This document shows, in pieces, positions 37,049 to 45,706 of a stretch of DNA of 64,000 bases. The translations under genes and the position numbers were made by a program. This DNA is from Bin87 sp965261925 (lineage in GTDB: Bacteria; Chloroflexota; Dehalococcoidia; Lucifugimonadales; UBA3495): assembly GCA_965261925.1 (NCBI GenBank), contig OZ253486.1:62001-126000 (forward strand), in the 5' to 3' direction. How positions within the stretch are numbered: the stretch's first letter is position 1; each line of letters opens with the position of its first letter. Under the pieces are notes generated by a model, which did no database searches, had not been told where the DNA came from, and saw only the letters and a program-made list of their open reading frames with translations.

Positions 37049-38296
37049 AACCGAAGCCAAGGTGAAACCCGCACTTGGTTTAGATAGAATTGGAAGGAAT
37101 TGAGAGGATCGGTTGGGAAGTTGCCGGGGGTTGCTGGTGGGTATGCTGGAGATGGGAGCGCTGCTGGAGCGGTGGCGCATGGATGAGGCTGCGGTACGAC
37201 GACGGATGTACCGAGCGCCGACGCCTCGGGAGCGGGAACGGTGGCACGCGGTGTGGTTGCTGGCGCAGGGTTGGACCGCGGCGGCGGTAGCTCAGGCGCT
37301 GGAACGGGACGCCCACACTATTGGCCAATGGGCCACGGCATTCCGGGAGGGTGGTCCTGAGGCGCTGGCTTTTGAGCAGTCAGGAGGTTCCCCCCCGCAT
37401 TGAACCGGGAGCGGCAGGCCGAGTTGAAGGCGGCGGTGCAGGAATTGCCGTCGCAAGCTGGCATCGATTTGTCCAACTGGAACTGGAAGGCGGTGCGCCG
37501 GTTGGTAGAGGAACGCTTCGGGTTGACGCTGAGCCGGAGTGGTTGCCTGAATTACCTGCACCGGTTGGGCTTTGTCCTGAAGCGTCCCAAGAAGCGGTTG
37601 GTCAAGGCAGACCCGGTACGGCGGGAAGGCTTTGTGAGGGAGTACATCGCCTTGGCGGCGGCGGCCCGACGAACTGGGGCCAAGATATTCTTCGCTGACG
37701 AGGCTCACTTTCGGGCGGATGCGGATCTGCGGGCCAAATGGGTGCTGAAGGGTGAACCGGCGCTGGTGGACTCCACCAGCCCGCGACGTGGGGAGAAGGC
37801 GAGCTACTACTCGGCGGTGTGTCTGGAAACCGGAGAGGTGGAGTTGATGGAACTGGAAGGTAACAGCAACTCCACCACCTCGGTTGCCTTCCTGTCGGTT
37901 GCCTTCCTGCGTCAACTGCGGGCGCAACACACCGAACCGTTGACGGTGATTTGGGACAATTCCCCAGCTCATAGGGGCGACGCGCTGCGAGCCTACCTGG
38001 CCAACCCCAACTTGAACCTGCGCTTGGTGAACCTGCCCACCTATAGCCCAGATTTCAACGCCGACGAGGCTATTTGGGGCTGGGTACGTCAAGAGGTGAC
38101 CGCCAACCTGTGCCTGGGGACCCGTGCCGCAGTCCAAGAGAAGGTGGGCGACTTTTTCGCCAGCCTGTCCAGCCGATGCGACGAAGTCAAGCGCCGATGC
38201 CAGACCGTGCTTCAGGCTCGAGCAGCAGAACTGACTGCCAGCACTCAAGCCGACCCTTCCCATCCCGCGAATGTAGATTTCACCTTGGCTTCAGTT
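37049..38296 (+). mobile_element. IS630-family element a1
   Basis: The ends read AACCGAAGCCAAGGTGAAA (left) and TTTCACCTTGGCTTCAGTT (right), with TA on each side as expected for Tc1/IS630 elements. The 1248-bp unit carries a two-frame transposase. The left end is next to the start codon of the RCC1-like gene; the right end abuts IS630b. An inverted copy is at 39523-40759. Confidence 0.88.
37143..37403 (+). CDS. IS630 transposase, first frame (a1)
   Basis: An 86-residue DNA-binding part with an HTH (MYRAPTPRERERWHAVWLLA, AAAVAQALERDAHTIGQWA). It ends at TGA in the sequence CATTGAACC. The second frame starts with TTG overlapping that stop (TTGA). A run of seven C just before it is a possible slippage site, though copy a2 has only four. 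Confidence 0.75.
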   Translation: MLEMGALLERWRMDEAAVRRRMYRAPTPRERERWHAVWLLAQGWTAAAVAQALERDAHTIGQWATAFREGGPEALAFEQSGGSPPH

Positions 38297-38299
38297 TAG
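37400..38299 (+). CDS. IS630 transposase, second frame (a1)
   Basis: A 299-residue DDE part: KIFFADEAHFRADADLRAKW (first Asp), VIWDNSPAHRGDALRAYL (second Asp) and YSPDFNADEAIWGWVRQEV (Glu). VAFLSVAFL reflects a 15-bp duplication that is also present in the second copy. Its TAG stop is completed by the flanking TA and the first base of IS630b. Confidence 0.85.
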   Translation: MNRERQAELKAAVQELPSQAGIDLSNWNWKAVRRLVEERFGLTLSRSGCLNYLHRLGFVLKRPKKRLVKADPVRREGFVREYIALAAAARRTGAKIFFADEAHFRADADLRAKWVLKGEPALVDSTSPRRGEKASYYSAVCLETGEVELMELEGNSNSTTSVAFLSVAFLRQLRAQHTEPLTVIWDNSPAHRGDALRAYLANPNLNLRLVNLPTYSPDFNADEAIWGWVRQEVTANLCLGTRAAVQEKVGDFFASLSSRCDEVKRRCQTVLQARAAELTASTQADPSHPANVDFTLASV

Positions 38300-39520
38300 T
38301 ACTCAGTCACACCTGTATCGACAGATACCGCGAGAGGTGAGCCGGAGTGGCTACGCTGAGTAGCAATCAGCAGTGCGGGAGGTGCGTAATCCATGGTTCA
38401 GGAGAAATACGGGGTACAGTTGACGTCGGAGGAGCGAGAACGGCTCCGGCAATTGATCCGAAGCGGCCAGCATTCCGCACGGGTAATCACGCGGGCGCGC
38501 ATCCTGCTCCGGACTGACGAAGGGTGGAGCGCGAGCCAGGTGGTAGCAGCGCTGGACACGTCGCAGCGCACGGTGTTCCGCACCAAACGGCGGTACGCCG
38601 AAGAAGGATTGGACGGCGTGCTGCACGACCATCCCCAAGCCAACCGGTATCGTAAACTGGACGATCGGGGTGAAGCCCACCTGATTGCCCTGGCATGCAG
38701 CGCTGCGCCCGAAGGACATGACCACTGGACCCTGCGGCTGCTGGCCGACCAGGCGGTGGAGTTGGGGTTGGTGGAATCGTTGTCCCACGAGACGGTGCGT
38801 CTGCGGCTGAAAAAAACATCCTCCAGCCGTGGCGGAAGCAGCAGTGGTGCATCCCCAAGGTGAACGGGGAGTTCGTGGCTGCCATGTGAGGACGTGCTGG
38901 ACCTCTACGCCGAACCCTACGACCCAAACCGGCCGGTGGTGTGCTTCGACGAGACCTCCACCCAACTGCTGGCCGATGTGAGAGAGCCTTTGCCCGCCCA
39001 ACCGGGACGCCCGCGACGCCAGGACTACGAGTACCGGCGCGGCGGCACCCGCAACATCTTCCTGACCTGTGAGCCTCTGGCCGGCTGGCGCCACATAGCC
39101 ATCACCGAACGCCGCACCATGCAGGACTTCGCCCACCAGATGCAGTGGCTGGTGGATGTAGCCTATCCCCACGCTCCGGTGGTACGGGTGGTGCTCGACA
39201 ATCTGAACACCCACCGCATGGCTTCCCTGTACGAGACCTTTCCGGCTGCTGAGGCTCGGCGCATCGTGAAACGGTTGGAGCTTCACCACACTCCCAAGCA
39301 CGCCAGTTGGCTGAATATGGCCGAGATTGAATTCAGCGTGTTGACCCGGGCTTGCCTTCAAGGGAGAAACCCCGACGAACCTGCCCTGCAACGGGCTATC
39401 GGCGTCTATGAGACTGAGCGTAACGCTAAGGAAGCCACCATCGACTGGCGGTTCACCACTCAGGATGCCAGACACAAACTGCTGCGATTTTATCCCTGCC
39501 ACTCCAACATTGACTGAGTA
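38299..39520 (+). mobile_element. IS630-family element b, decayed
   Basis: Perfect 11-bp ends GTACTCAGTCA (38299) and TGACTGAGTAC (to 39520), each flanked by TA, bound a 1222-bp element. It sits exactly between two inverted copies of IS630a. A 3' fragment of another copy is at 43261-43411. Confidence 0.88.
38393..39517 (+). pseudogene. IS630 transposase (element b), two frameshifts
   Basis: The first part (LTSEERERLRQLIRSGQHSA, SASQVVAALDTSQRTVFRT) ends after RLRLKK at a run of seven A. In the next frame it continues NILQPWRKQQWCIPKVNGEF, then a second shift at ATGTGAGG leads into DVLDLYAEPYDPNRPVVCFD and the rest (VVLDNLNTHRMASLYE, PKHASWLNMAEIEFSVL). The catalytic residues are present, but two shifts in opposite senses suggest decay. 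Confidence 0.85.
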
Positions 39521-40420
39521 CTAAACTGAAGCCAAGGTGAAATCTACATTCGCGGGATGGGAAGGGTCGGCTTGAGTGCTGGCAGTCAGTTCTGCTGCTC
39601 GAGCCTGAAGCACGGTCTGGCATCGGCGCTTGACTTCGTCGCATCGGCTGGACAGGCTGGCGAAAAAGTCGCCCACCTTCTCTTGGACTGCGGCACGGGT
39701 CCCCAGGCACAGGTTGGCGGTCACCTCTTGACGTACCCAGCCCCAAATAGCCTCGTCGGCGTTGAAATCTGGGCTATAGGTGGGCAGGTTCACCAAGCGC
39801 AGGTTCAAGTTGGGCTTGGCCAGGTAGGCTCGCAGCGCGTCGCCCCTATGAGCTGGGGAATTGTCCCAAATCACCGTCAACGGTTCGGTGTGTTGCGCCC
39901 GCAGTTGACGCAGGAAGGCAACCGACAGGAAGGCAACCGAGGTGGTGGAGTTGCTGTTACCTTCCAGTTCCATCAACTCCACCTCTCCGGTTTCCAGACA
40001 CACCGCCGAGTAGTAGCTCGCCTTCTCCCCACGTCGCGGGCTGGTGGAGTCCACCAGCGCCGGTTCACCCTTCAGCACCCATTTGGCCCGCAGATCCGCA
40101 TCCGCCCGAAAGTGAGCCTCGTCAGCGAAGAATATCTTGGCCCCAGTTCGTCGGGCCGCCGCTGTCAAGGCAATGTACTCCCTCACAAAGCCTTCCCGCC
40201 GTACCGGGTCTGCCTTGACCAACCGCTTCTTGGGACGCTTCAGGACAAAGCCCAACCGGTGCAGGTAATTCAGGCAACCACTCCGGCTCAGCGTCAACCC
40301 CAAGCGTTCCTCTACCAACCGGCGCACCGCCTTCCAGTTCCAGTTGGACAAATCGATGCCAGCTTGCGACGGCAATTCCTGCACCGCCGCCTTCAACTCG
40401 GCCTGCCGCTCCCGGTTCAA
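39521..40420 (-). CDS. IS630 transposase, second frame (a2)
   Basis: This 299-residue frame differs from the a1 product at only a few residues (for example VEERLGLTL for VEERFGLTL, ALTAAARRT for ALAAAARRT, LAKPNLN for LANPNLN). All DDE blocks are present. As in a1, the stop uses the flanking TA. Confidence 0.88.
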   Translation of the reverse strand: MNRERQAELKAAVQELPSQAGIDLSNWNWKAVRRLVEERLGLTLSRSGCLNYLHRLGFVLKRPKKRLVKADPVRREGFVREYIALTAAARRTGAKIFFADEAHFRADADLRAKWVLKGEPALVDSTSPRRGEKASYYSAVCLETGEVELMELEGNSNSTTSVAFLSVAFLRQLRAQHTEPLTVIWDNSPAHRGDALRAYLAKPNLNLRLVNLPTYSPDFNADEAIWGWVRQEVTANLCLGTRAAVQEKVGDFFASLSSRCDEVKRRCQTVLQARAAELTASTQADPSHPANVDFTLASV

Positions 40421-40759
40421 TGCGGGGAGGAACCTCCTGACTGCTCAAAAGCCAGCGCCTCAGGACCACCCTCCCGGAATGCCGTGGCCCATTGGCCAAT
40501 AGTGTGGGCGTCCCGTTCCAACGCCGCGGCCGTCCAGCCTCGCGCCAGCAACCACACCGCGTGCCACCGTTCCCGCTCCCGAGGCGTCGGCGCTCGGTAC
40601 ATCCGTCGTCGTACCGCAGCCTCATCCATGCGCCACCGCTCCAGCAGCGCTCCCATCTCCAGCATACCCACCAGCAACCCCCGGCAACTTCCCAACCGAT
40701 CCTCTCAATTCCTTCCAATTCTATCTAAACCAAGTGCGGGTTTCACCTTGGCTTCGGTT
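39523..40759 (-). mobile_element. IS630-family element a2, inverted copy
   Basis: Nearly identical to a1 but in opposite orientation and 11 bp shorter, mostly from loss of four codons in the first frame (WTAAALERDAH instead of WTAAAVAQALERDAH). It is flanked by TA on both sides; its inner end faces IS630b and the outer end is followed by TAGTACTCGCTC. Confidence 0.88.
40417..40665 (-). CDS. IS630 transposase, first frame (a2)
   Basis: The HTH part of copy a2 from the ATG at 40665, ending SGGSSPH. It lacks four residues (AVAQ) of the a1 version inside the predicted second HTH, which may impair DNA binding. The stop overlaps the TTG start of the second frame. Confidence 0.75.
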   Translation of the reverse strand: MLEMGALLERWRMDEAAVRRRMYRAPTPRERERWHAVWLLARGWTAAALERDAHTIGQWATAFREGGPEALAFEQSGGSSPH

Positions 40760-40896
40760 TAGTACTCGCTCATGGTTGACATCTGGTTGGTTGGTCGGTC
40801 GGTCTTGGGTTCGGACTTCGGCCCTGCCGGCCATTCCGTTTGCTGGGTCCCGTCGGTCTGGTGTCCCGCGTCAACTAGAAATGCCGGTTACGTCGA

Positions 40897-41673
40897 TTAG
40901 TTTTGCCGGTTCACCTCCTCTGGCTGGCGGCGTTGCTGGGCCGCGCCGGTGCGGTAGCTGGGGACGTCAAACTCTAGGATGACGGAGTGATGCACCACCC
41001 GGTCGATGGCGGCCGCGGTGGCCATGGGGTTGGCGAAGATGCGCTCCCACTCCGAGAAGACCAGGTTGGACGTGATGCCCAGCGACCTCCGCTCGTAGCG
41101 TTCGGCGATGAGGGTGAAGAGGACCTCGGACTCCTCGGCCCCCTGGGGCAGGTAGCCCAGATCGTCGAGGAGCAGGAAGTCGAAGTTGTCCAGCTTGCGC
41201 AGCTGCCGGGGCAGGGCAAGATCGCGCTTTGCGGCGAGCAGTTCCTGCACCAGACGATAGGCTGGGGCGAAGAGGACCGAGTGGCCGGCTTCCACTAGGC
41301 GGTGGCCCAAGGCACACAGGGCGTGGGTCTTGCCGGTGCCGGGCAATCCGAAGGCCAGCACGTTGACGCCGCTATCTACGAAACTGCCCTGGGCCAGTTG
41401 GTCCATCTGCTGCCTGAGTGCCAAGGGCATCCGGTCGTGCTCGAAGGTCTCCCAGGTCTTGCCCGAGGGCAGCCTGGATATCTTGCGCAGCCGGTCGATG
41501 CGACGCTGACGGCGATCCTCGGCTTCCTGCTCCAGCACCTCAAGGAAGGTGGGCAGGGCGTCGCCGTGGCCGGCGGCGGTGAAACGCGGCGTGGTTTCCG
41601 CCCCCGCCGTGGGCAGCTTGAATTGGTGGCACAGATCGCTGATGCGTTCCTGCATGATGCTGGTGTCCGTCAT
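40897..41673 (-). CDS. istB: IS21 helper ATPase IstB
   Basis: A 258-residue AAA+ protein with Walker A GLPGTGKTHALCALG and Walker B FDFLLLDDLGYLP, plus the sensor-like SLGITSNLVFSEW. IstB clamps target DNA and activates IstA. Its ATG at 41673 overlaps the istA stop (ATGA), the normal IS21 arrangement. Confidence 0.92.
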   Translation of the reverse strand: MTDTSIMQERISDLCHQFKLPTAGAETTPRFTAAGHGDALPTFLEVLEQEAEDRRQRRIDRLRKISRLPSGKTWETFEHDRMPLALRQQMDQLAQGSFVDSGVNVLAFGLPGTGKTHALCALGHRLVEAGHSVLFAPAYRLVQELLAAKRDLALPRQLRKLDNFDFLLLDDLGYLPQGAEESEVLFTLIAERYERRSLGITSNLVFSEWERIFANPMATAAAIDRVVHHSVILEFDVPSYRTGAAQQRRQPEEVNRQN

Positions 41674-43172
41674 CCGCACACCTCCACCGTGGCCAGGCTG
41701 ACCGTGAGCAAGCGGTCGTAGACTTTCAGGTCCGGCTTCCCGGACAGGGTCAGCAGCGGAGCTTCCGGCGCCCTGGGCTCGGCCAACTCCTTCACCGCAG
41801 CGTAGTCGAAGGTCTCCCCCGTTTCCAAAAGCAGGTCCAGCGCGCTGTCCACCGTGGCTTCCATCGTGGTCGCCGCCAGGTGCAGGATGCGCGCGTACTC
41901 CACGTCGGCTCGTTCCCCACGCCATTTCCTGAGCCCGTCGTAGGCGAGGCGGAAGTGCATGGTGGGAAACAGCTGCTCCCGGAAGCGGTAGCGAGCGAAG
42001 GCCCCTGGCTTGCGCACCAGCGACCCGATGACATGGCGGTAATTGACGTTGGCTTCCCCCTCACCGTGCACCCGCGCCATGCGTTCCACCAGACTGCCCT
42101 TGTAGTACACTTCCACCCAGTCGGCGTACAGCCGGATCCGCACCTCCTTCCCGATGAGACGGGAGGGCACGGAGTAGGTCCGACCGGCTGCCTTGACGGT
42201 GCTCCACTTACGGACCTTGGCCTGGTAGTTGACGTATTCCGGCATGGGAGCTGAGGGTAGGGGTCCCAGCGAAGGCATTTCCTGCTCCAGCTTCCCTTGT
42301 ACCAGGCGATTGCGCCTGGCGACCATCTGCCGGATGAAGTCGGCGTAGTGGTCGACGGTGTCGAAGTCGCGGCTGCCTCTGAGCATCAGGGCTTGGTCGA
42401 TGGCGTCCTTGAGCCGGTAGTGAGCCTGCTCGGCGACGCCATTTTCATGGCTCTGGCCGCGATTGATGCGGGTGGACTGGAGACCGTAGTGGTCCAGCAG
42501 GGCGGCGTAATTGTCGTTAAGCGCCCGCCCCCGGCTGCGTTTCACCTCGTGGGTGGCGGCAGAGGTATTGTCGCTGCGCACCACCTCAGGCACGCCGCCC
42601 AGGGTCCAGAGGGCAGATTGCAGACCCTTTTGCAACGCCAGGAAGGTCTCGCCGGCGGCGAGCTCCGCGTAGCGCCACCCCGAGTGGCTGAGGATCAGCT
42701 GGAACAGCTGGTGGCGGTAGGGCTGACCGGCGATAGTCACTTTCAGGGAACTGCCGTGGGTGAAGTCGAACTGGGCTTCCCGGCCGGGTGGATGCTCCTG
42801 GGGGAAGTACACCTCCTGATCCGGACCGTTTAGCGCCCGCCAATCCTGTAATCGTCGTTGCAGTGTGCGCAGCTGGGAAGCGCTGAACCGGCCGGGATGC
42901 TGCTCCTCCAACCACTCGATAATTGTCGTTGCCTTCAGCTTGCCCGCCGCTTCTCCTTGTAGCAGGGGCTCGATCTCTTCCTCCCACACCCCGTCGAAGG
43001 GATCGGGCCGGGTGCGCCACTGGCGCTCTTGCCTGGTTTCCGACGGCAACGGGCCGCTTTGCCATTTCCGTGCCGAGCGCACGCTCATTCCAGCCTTGGC
43101 CGCTGCTGTCTCCTGAGTCTTTCCTTCCATAAGTTTCCGCCTCAATAGTGCGACTTGTCGGTCTGTGATCAA
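41670..43172 (-). CDS. istA: IS21 transposase IstA
   Basis: A 500-residue DDE transposase: N-terminal HTH (TQETAAAKAGMSVRSARKW), VYFPQEHPPGREAQFDFTHG (first Asp), VPEVVRSDNTSAATHEVKR (second Asp) and RGQSHENGVAEQAHYRLKDA (Glu). No frameshift is visible, so the IS21 copy looks functional. Confidence 0.92.
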   Translation of the reverse strand: MITDRQVALLRRKLMEGKTQETAAAKAGMSVRSARKWQSGPLPSETRQERQWRTRPDPFDGVWEEEIEPLLQGEAAGKLKATTIIEWLEEQHPGRFSASQLRTLQRRLQDWRALNGPDQEVYFPQEHPPGREAQFDFTHGSSLKVTIAGQPYRHQLFQLILSHSGWRYAELAAGETFLALQKGLQSALWTLGGVPEVVRSDNTSAATHEVKRSRGRALNDNYAALLDHYGLQSTRINRGQSHENGVAEQAHYRLKDAIDQALMLRGSRDFDTVDHYADFIRQMVARRNRLVQGKLEQEMPSLGPLPSAPMPEYVNYQAKVRKWSTVKAAGRTYSVPSRLIGKEVRIRLYADWVEVYYKGSLVERMARVHGEGEANVNYRHVIGSLVRKPGAFARYRFREQLFPTMHFRLAYDGLRKWRGERADVEYARILHLAATTMEATVDSALDLLLETGETFDYAAVKELAEPRAPEAPLLTLSGKPDLKVYDRLLTVSLATVEVCG

Positions 43173-43260
43173 TCCGGTACCTCCGTACCGGATGATTTAC
43201 CTCATCTCGACCGGCAAAAGTAGTCGTCGCGACCGGCAGGACTTATTGTCGTTCATCAAT

Positions 43261-43411
43261 CCCGACGAACTTGCCCTGCAACGGGCCATCGGCGTCTATG
43301 AGACTGAGCGTAACGCTAAGGAAGCCACCATCGACTGGCGGTTCACCACTCAGGATGCCAGACACAAACTGCTGCGATTTTATCCCTGCCTTTCCAACGT
43401 TGACTGAGTAC
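43261..43411 (+). pseudogene. 3' fragment of IS630b
   Basis: The last ~50 codons of the IS630b transposase (NPDELALQRAIGVYETERNA to the end) and its right terminal repeat TGACTGAGTAC are present, followed by TA. The remainder has been replaced by the IS21 element. Confidence 0.85.
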
Positions 43412-43457
43412 TAGCTGGACTTTGCGAAAAATGTAGAAAAATATAAAGACAGGGTAA

Positions 43458-44524
43458 GCCCCAATCCACTGAAGAGATGAGTGTCGGGGCAGGTTGAAGG
43501 TGTAAGAAAGTGCTCCTTTGCTTCTGGGATAATGGTTTGTGAAACACCAAACCGACCCAAAAGAAGGAGCACCAAACGGATGCTACCATGCAACCACCCC
43601 GACCACATCCAGATCGCCTTCGACAACCACCACTTGGTGGCCAATGCTGGGCTGATCCTTCCGTCCACTCTGGCACTGCATCTGGGCCTGCCCCAACTGG
43701 TTGATCGGCACCTGGACCTGGGCCGTGCCCCAGGCGGAGCCAACACGGGCGACCAGATCATGACGCTGGTGGCCTCCGCCCTGGCTGGGGGCGACTGCAT
43801 TGACGATGCCGACGGGTTGCGTGCTGGCAGGACCGCGCGGGTGCTGGGCTGCGTGGTGAAGGCGCCATCCACCCTGGGCACGTTCCTGCGCAGCTTCCGT
43901 TGGGGCCACGCCCGCCAGCTGGATCGGGTGAGCCGGGAACTGCTGGCCCGGGCCTGGGCCGCTGGGGCGGGACCCCGATCTTTGAACAATCACGGGCCGT
44001 TGACCATCGACCTGGATTCCACCATTTGTGAGACCTATGGATCGACCAAGGAGGGGGCGCGCCACCATGGCAACAGCCAGCAGCGGGGCTATCACCCGCT
44101 GCTGGCTGTTGCCGCCGGAACCGGCGACGTGCTGATGGCTCGGCTCCGTGAGGGCCGCGCCATCACCGCTCGGCCCGCCGCCTCACCCTGCATCTGCCGC
44201 AACGTTGGCCCTGGGAAACCCAGTTCACTCGTGCCCTGGCTCGATTGCGCGCCTTGCCGCTCCCTTCCTGACCGCGGCGCCGGCAACCGGCCCGCCACTC
44301 TCGCCTTCATCCACCAGCCAGTCAAATCTCTCTCCAACTCGCGCCGTACACCTGGGACAGCGAGGGTTTCTTGCCGCCTTCGGCCACTTCATGCGCGGCT
44401 CCCTTCGCCGACAACAGGCGCACTACCGGCGCCATCCGCCCGAAATCAGACTGGCCGACCCCGTCTCCATCCCGGTCGTGTCCCCCTCCAGCGCCCCCAC
44501 CACTCGCATCGGTGGATTTGGGCT
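43458..44524 (+). mobile_element. IS1380-family element, copy D, internally deleted
   Basis: The left end GCCCCAATCCACTGAAG and right end TCGGTGGATTTGGGC remain, but ~0.65 kb of the middle is missing compared with copy B. The long noncoding tail after the transposase is complete and matches the relic at 3988-4177. Confidence 0.85.
43580..44270 (+). pseudogene. IS1380 transposase with internal deletion (copy D)
   Basis: The N-terminal part up to MARLREGRA matches copy B closely. It then jumps to the C-terminal RRLTLHLPQRWPWETQ region in another frame. The join GCTCGGCCCGCCGCC corresponds to two near-identical GC-rich stretches in copy B (near 28796 and 29455), which points to deletion by microhomology. 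The second and third catalytic blocks are lost. Confidence 0.85.
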
Positions 44525-44574
44525 AATGCTCAAACGTCACCAGCCCTCCTGAATCCCTTTGTCACACACCCTCT
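44525..44574 (+). mobile_element. Right-end fragment of an IS5 element
   Basis: ATGCTCAAACGTCACCAGCC and the terminal TTTGTCACACACCCTC match the last ~50 bp of the IS5 element at 22054-22967. The rest is missing; on the left it joins the IS1380 copy D end. Confidence 0.75.
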
Positions 44575-44577
44575 AAG

Positions 44578-44699
44578 AGGGTGTGTGACAAATCCGCTGG
44601 ATTACGCGGGGATACCTGAATCACTGCAAACTGAGTCCCTTCCCGCTGAATGGGGAAAGGTTCAAATGGTGGTGAAAACCCAATTGTCACACACCCTCT
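44578..44699. mobile_element. 122-bp MITE
   Basis: A short element with 15-bp perfect ends GAGGGTGTGTGACAA and TTGTCACACACCCTC, the same as the IS5 element at 22054-22967, and no coding sequence. TAA lies on both sides (44575-44577 and 44700-44702). It looks like a non-autonomous derivative mobilised by that IS5 transposase. Confidence 0.82.
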
Positions 44700-44709
44700 A
44701 AGAGGGTGT

Positions 44710-45126
44710 CTAAAAATGGGGAAGGCGGGCCAGTCTGCGCAGGGTGAGGCCGGTCATTGCGATGTAAATCCAGGTTTCGGTGGTTTCACACAATGCTTCG
44801 TAGTCCTTGCTCAACCGTCGTTGCAGGTTCAGCCAACCGAAGGTGCGTTCCACGACCCACCGCCGGGGCAGCACCTGAAAGGTATGCTGCTGTGCTGGGC
44901 GCCGCACCAACTCCAGGGTCCAGCCGCCCACCGTCCTGGCCCACTCTACCAATTTGCCGCCGTAGGCCCCATCAGCCCAGATCAGCTGTAGTCGAGGGAA
45001 ACGGCCCAGCAGCCGGGTCAGTACCAACCGGGCGCCGTCCCGGTCCTGAATGTCGGCGGGATGCACTGCCACCGCCAGCGGCAGCCCCAGGGTATCCACC
45101 ACGATGTGGCGCTTGCGGCCCTTCAC
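44710..45126 (-). CDS. IS5 transposase, second frame
   Basis: This frame holds GRKRHIVVDTLGLPLAVAVH (catalytic Asp region), LIWADGAYGGKLVEW and RRWVVERTFGWLNLQRRLS (Glu). It lacks its own DNA-binding part and is expected as a fusion with the preceding frame by a -1 shift at the GAAAAAGGGGGCC run near 45160. Confidence 0.8.
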   Translation of the reverse strand: MKGRKRHIVVDTLGLPLAVAVHPADIQDRDGARLVLTRLLGRFPRLQLIWADGAYGGKLVEWARTVGGWTLELVRRPAQQHTFQVLPRRWVVERTFGWLNLQRRLSKDYEALCETTETWIYIAMTGLTLRRLARLPHF

Positions 45127-45503
45127 CTTCTTGCCGGCGTCGTAACCCCGAGGCCCCCTTTTTCCGTGGTCTTCACCGACTGACTGTCGATGATGGCCGC
45201 GCTGGGACTGGCCTGGCGACCCTGAGCCTGCCGCAGCTCGGCGTGCAGGACGCCATGTACCCGTTGCCAGGTGCCATCACGACGCCAGGTACGGAAGTAG
45301 TGGAAGACAATGCGCCACGGCGGCAGGTCGTGGGGCAGCATCCGCCAGGAGCAACCAGTGCGCAGCACGTAGCGGATGGCGTTGACGATCTCCCGCCGGG
45401 GGTAGGTGATGGGTCGGCCGCCCGGTTTGGGCGGTGGCAGCAATGGTTCCAGCAGTTGCCATTCTCGGTCGCTGAGGTCGCTGGGATAGGCTGGTCGTTT
45501 CAT
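45123..45503 (-). CDS. IS5 transposase, first frame
   Basis: The N-terminal frame (YPSDLSDREWQLLEPLLPPP, EIVNAIRYVLRTGCSWRMLP, SAAIIDSQSVKTTEKGG) supplies the DNA-binding region and the first catalytic Asp (IIDSQSVK). After the A5G5 run it continues out of frame to a stop. The element appears intact as a two-frame IS5. Confidence 0.8.
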   Translation of the reverse strand: MKRPAYPSDLSDREWQLLEPLLPPPKPGGRPITYPRREIVNAIRYVLRTGCSWRMLPHDLPPWRIVFHYFRTWRRDGTWQRVHGVLHAELRQAQGRQASPSAAIIDSQSVKTTEKGGLGVTTPARR

Positions 45504-45706
45504 GCCCCCACGTTACGACCAACCCCCTTATCACGCCTGGATACCTCTACCCCAATTTCAACCTTTTTAGACACCCTCTAAGAGATTCCGTTGCTTGCGC
45601 CGCTCGAAAATGCGCAAAGTCCAGCTAATCACCCTGCTTGCAACCACCGCCGTCCCTCCGGACGCCGGCCCGTGCCGTATAATGCCGCCCTGCCGGAGGT
45701 CCCAAC

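Larger units (their letters stand above)
40865..43260 (-). mobile_element. IS21-family element
   Basis: The istA/istB pair is bracketed by multiple short end repeats. Left: AAATGCCGGTTACG and AGTTTTGCCGGTTC around 40878-40912. Right, inverted: CGACCGGCAAAAG and GCGACCGGCAGG around 43208-43240. The exact outer edges are uncertain. The right edge meets a fragment of IS630b at 43261. The ~100 bp at 40760-40864 hold no gene. Confidence 0.75.
44703..45578 (-). mobile_element. IS5-family element with TAA target duplication
   Basis: Perfect 15-bp ends GAGGGTGTCTAAAAA (44703) and TTTTTAGACACCCTC (to 45578), 876 bp, flanked by TAA at 44700-44702 and 45579-45581. It directly follows the MITE, sharing the TAA between them. 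Confidence 0.88.
43412..45627. repeat. Inverted repeats enclosing nested elements
   Basis: TAGCTGGACTTTGCG at 43412-43426 recurs in inverted orientation at 45613-45627. TA at the outer end suggests the termini of an older Tc1/IS630-like or MITE element into which the IS1380, IS5 and MITE units between them were inserted. Confidence 0.55.
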
